The notes under the pieces: generated by a model
What the model was told of the DNA's origin: nothing
Databases searched by the model: none
Seen by the model: only the letters and a program-made list of their open reading frames with translations
Assembly: GCA_022821275.1 (NCBI GenBank)
Contig: JAJEDY010000061.1
Coordinates: 93,800 to 157,799, forward strand
DNA from: Candidatus Latescibacterota bacterium
Lineage (GTDB): Bacteria > Latescibacterota > UBA2968
Direction: 5' to 3'
DNA: 64,000 nucleotides
Program-made: the position numbers and the translations under genes
Shown: in pieces, positions 62,028 to 64,000 of the stretch
Layout of the letters: each line of letters starts with the position of its first letter
How positions within the stretch are numbered: the first letter of the stretch is position 1

Positions 62028-63080
62028 TTACCTCTCATGCTCGGGTAAATACACCCGGAAAGTCGTACCCCATTCGGGGCGGCTCTCGACATCGATATGC
62101 CCTCCGTGCTGATAAATAATGCGCTGGGCAATCGACAGCCCCAACCCGGTACCCTCATCCTTCGTCGTATAATAAAACTCGAAAATGCGATCCACTTCTT
62201 CTTCCGGAATCCCGCACCCCGTATCCTTAAGCATCAAACACACCTGCCCCGACTCGGTTTGCGTTCCGGCAATCAAATCGCCACCTTCGGCCATGGACTG
62301 AAAGGCATTCACCACAATATTGAGCACGGCTTGACCGAGTTGATCCTCATCTCCATTAATCGCGGGCAGACCGTCGGAAAGTTCCAGACGCAACACAACC
62401 TCGCGCTCGCGTGCTTCGGGCGAGACCAGTTCAAAAACGCGGCGAACCACATCGTTGAGAGACACCTGCCGCAAATGAAGTTTGGGCGTACGCGAAAAAC
62501 GCAAAAAATTATACACGAGGCGGTCGAGCCGTTTCATCTCTGTCTGCGCGATATTGAGCCGTCCCACAAGGCGCTCTTTCAACGCACTTGACAACTCGTC
62601 GAGATCTTCCTCCAACAACTGCAACTGAATATCAATCGCCCCCAGGGGATTGCGCACCTCATGGGCAACAGAAGCGGCCAAACGCCCCAACGCCGTCATC
62701 TTTTCAACCTGAAAGATCTCCCATTCCATCCGCTTGATCTCAGACACATCGCGCACCGCCAGCACCAGCCCACACTGCGTATTCAAAAATGACGTACTCA
62801 CGCGCAGATGTTGCAATCCACCATCTGCATTGTGGTGTACCAGATCCATATCTGACACCAGCACCTTATTTTTCATACCCTCGTTCAAAATCCGCAACAA
62901 CTCAGGGCGCTGGGCAAATAGCACCTCTGGCGATGCCCCACAAACAGCCCGTTTGTCCCACCCCATCAACGCAATCAGATGTGCATTGGCCATCACGGCC
63001 CGATGTGTTTGATCAAAAGCCACAATGCCCTCCCCCAGCCCCTCCAGAATCGAAGCACTATAATCCGTAGCCATATCCAT
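62028..63080 (-). CDS. PAS-domain sensor histidine kinase (soluble)
   Basis: A 350-residue kinase partnering the NtrC-family regulator. A PAS domain covers about 8-118 (GIVAFDQTHRAVMANAHLIALMG), followed by HisKA with the phospho-His140 in SVAHEVRNPLG, and an HATPase domain (N box AVLNIVVNAFQSM, G1 DTGCGIP, G2 GTGLGLS). No membrane segment, so it senses an intracellular cue. The ATG at 63080 follows GGAG at a good spacing; the longer frame to 63140 runs into a repeat. Signal unknown. Confidence 0.93.
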   Translation of the reverse strand: MDMATDYSASILEGLGEGIVAFDQTHRAVMANAHLIALMGWDKRAVCGASPEVLFAQRPELLRILNEGMKNKVLVSDMDLVHHNADGGLQHLRVSTSFLNTQCGLVLAVRDVSEIKRMEWEIFQVEKMTALGRLAASVAHEVRNPLGAIDIQLQLLEEDLDELSSALKERLVGRLNIAQTEMKRLDRLVYNFLRFSRTPKLHLRQVSLNDVVRRVFELVSPEAREREVVLRLELSDGLPAINGDEDQLGQAVLNIVVNAFQSMAEGGDLIAGTQTESGQVCLMLKDTGCGIPEEEVDRIFEFYYTTKDEGTGLGLSIAQRIIYQHGGHIDVESRPEWGTTFRVYLPEHER

Positions 63081-63144
63081 GCGCGTTCTCCAAAAACAAA
63101 TAGACGGAGTTCGTTGTACACCATCCTCAGGCCAGTTCATCAGC

Positions 63145-63171
63145 GGGCGGGCACAGGGGCACCGCCCCTAC
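63145..63171. repeat. Dispersed repeat family B, copy 2 (reverse orientation)
   Basis: Reverse complement of the copy at 40103-40129 with one mismatch. It lies in the spacer ahead of the sensor kinase gene. Confidence 0.8.
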
Positions 63172-63243
63172 ATTGATAAACTAATATTTCGCTCCTCAAC
63201 GTTAATTTTCCACATTTCTATCCAAAGCGCAAGCCCAAATATC

Positions 63244-63273
63244 TTGACACTTATACATTTGGCGTGATATTAT
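63244..63273 (+). promoter_or_regulatory. Promoter of the GAF-domain gene
   Basis: TTGACA (63244-63249) and an extended -10 (TGATATTAT, with TATTAT 63268-63273) at 18-base spacing. A good match to a sigma-70 promoter about 60 bases before the ATG at 63335. Confidence 0.65.
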
Positions 63274-63279
63274 TAGCCA

Positions 63280-63327
63280 ACCCCCAGTCCCCAACCCCCA
63301 GTCCCCAGCCCCCAATCCCCAGCCCCT
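63280..63327. repeat. Short cytosine-rich tandem repeat
   Basis: About six units of 7-8 bases (CCCCAGT, CCCCAAC, CCCCCAGT, CCCCAGC and similar) fill the 5' leader between promoter and start codon. Such microsatellites can change length, and here that would alter the leader of the downstream gene. Confidence 0.8.
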
Positions 63328-63334
63328 TTCTTTA

Positions 63335-64000
63335 ATGAAAAACACAGAACAAAACCTCTATCACGTACTCACCACCCAACGCGCAAGCCTGCTATCTGAA
63401 TGGCAAAAACGCGTCCGCAGCACATCTGTCTTGCAACTGCGCGAAGATTTTGACGGCCACGCGCCCGACGACGTACTCGAAGAGTTCTTTGACCTGATCG
63501 TCACACAGATCACCACCAAACGGGATTATCGCCTGCTCCGCCAACGCATCTTTTCGGGCGAAATCAATGCTTTTACTCCCGATGCAGCATGTCGATTGCT
63601 CATTGCCTTGAAGAAAACCATTCTGAAACGCCTGAAAAATTTTACGCACAATGCCGAAGCCATATTTGACGAAATCTTGCTGCGCATATCGGCGTACTAC
63701 CACGAAATGCGCTATCGAAACCTGGCACGCGATCAATCTCAAAACCTGCGCCAGCGCAATGTCGAAATCGCCCGCCTCCTCGCAGTGGAAAAACAGCGCG
63801 CCGCGCACCTGACCACCAACAATCGCATCGCGCAAATGGCCCTATCAACCCTCGATCCGGATGAAATTTTCCGGCGCATTGTACACGAAGTGCAACAGAG
63901 TTTCAATTACCAGCACGTCTCACTCTATTTTGTAGAACCGCATTCTAACCAGATGATCATGAAAGCCAGAGCCGGTGTTTACGAAAAACACTTCCCCGAG
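63335..64000 (+). CDS. GAF-domain regulatory protein, RsbR/RsbS-like N-terminus (3' end outside window)
   Basis: At least 222 residues; the frame is open to the right edge. The ATG at 63335 follows a C-rich leader and a good promoter. Residues about 10-150 are helical and resemble the non-haem globin-like N-terminal domain of stress-regulator RsbR proteins (LYHVLTTQRASLLSEWQKRV, DVLEEFFDLIVTQIT). From about 165 a GAF-type fold begins (STLDPDEIFRRIVHEVQQSF, VSLYFVEPHSNQMIMKARAG). It could continue as a histidine kinase, a phosphatase or a diguanylate cyclase; the window cuts it. It is likely another sensor of the regulatory cluster on its left. Confidence 0.75.
   Translation, partial: MKNTEQNLYHVLTTQRASLLSEWQKRVRSTSVLQLREDFDGHAPDDVLEEFFDLIVTQITTKRDYRLLRQRIFSGEINAFTPDAACRLLIALKKTILKRLKNFTHNAEAIFDEILLRISAYYHEMRYRNLARDQSQNLRQRNVEIARLLAVEKQRAAHLTTNNRIAQMALSTLDPDEIFRRIVHEVQQSFNYQHVSLYFVEPHSNQMIMKARAGVYEKHFPE

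Overview
The window looks like chromosome from an uncultured free-living bacterium of the FCB or neighbouring superphylum; a Latescibacterota-like lineage is my best guess. This is inference from gene content, not a database result. The clues are a secreted protein with a C-terminal FlgD-like/sorting-type beta domain (asparagine-proline-phenylalanine-asparagine motif), a double-length UvrA, a RpoD-type sigma factor without region 1.1, several sialidase-like and MocA-type sugar genes, many type II toxin-antitoxin modules, and dispersed short palindromic repeats. No rRNA, tRNA or CRISPR array was seen.

Layout. 1-2.9 kb: end of a sugar ABC importer with one permease and two different ATPases. 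3.0-3.5 kb: a toxin-antitoxin pair. 3.8-8.1 kb (minus): glgP and an unusual short rel gene, probably co-transcribed. 8.2-9.9 kb (minus): a MocA-type dehydrogenase and a membrane-anchored pseudo-receiver. 10.1-15.8 kb: the fused tandem uvrA. 16.1-20.1 kb: an AT-richer accessory block with a HerA-like ATPase overlapping a NurA-like nuclease, then small unknown genes; the block plus a GH5 gene is bracketed by inverted copies of a dispersed repeat. 20.1-27.2 kb: sugar and lipid metabolism (GH5, SDR, aldose epimerase, HD phosphohydrolase, acyl-CoA synthetase, Ldh-family dehydrogenase). 27.4-29.2 kb (minus): a DUF2089/DUF4097 pair. 29.4-36.1 kb: an M14 peptidase facing an envelope operon (unknown secreted protein, TPR lipoprotein, DUF4292/LolB-like lipoprotein). 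36.2-38.3 kb: RNase R. 38.4-40.0 kb: a trypsin-like lipoprotein followed by nickel superoxide dismutase with its own signal peptide. 40.2-42.3 kb: groESL behind a textbook CIRCE operator. 42.3-45.5 kb (minus): amidohydrolase, sialidase and BNR protein. 45.6-47.7 kb: pyrD, rlpA-like, DUF4160/DUF2442. 47.7-51.1 kb (minus): an ABC-2 exporter operon split by a toxin-antitoxin module. 51.2-56.2 kb (minus): glnA, a small Cys-containing protein, hemE, hemH, hemY. 56.4-58.2 kb: a secreted protein interrupted by one in-frame TAG. 58.3-64 kb: lipoprotein, sigma factor, PTS IIA/PtsN-like protein, a sigma-54 two-component system and the start of a GAF-domain protein.

Working together. The right end reads as one regulatory neighbourhood: a soluble PAS histidine kinase and a GAFTGA-type sigma-54 activator sit just upstream of a GG-N10-GC promoter-like site that faces the PTS IIA and sigma-factor genes. 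The haem genes run in a tight overlapping operon (hemE, hemH, hemY) behind glnA. Four toxin-antitoxin-like loci or remnants and three families of dispersed palindromes mark the window as a genome with active small-element turnover. The best candidates for undescribed biology are the HerA/NurA accessory block, the rel variant lacking hydrolase catalytic residues and the zinc-finger region, the tail-anchored pseudo-receiver, and the signal-peptide nickel SOD next to a lipoprotein protease.
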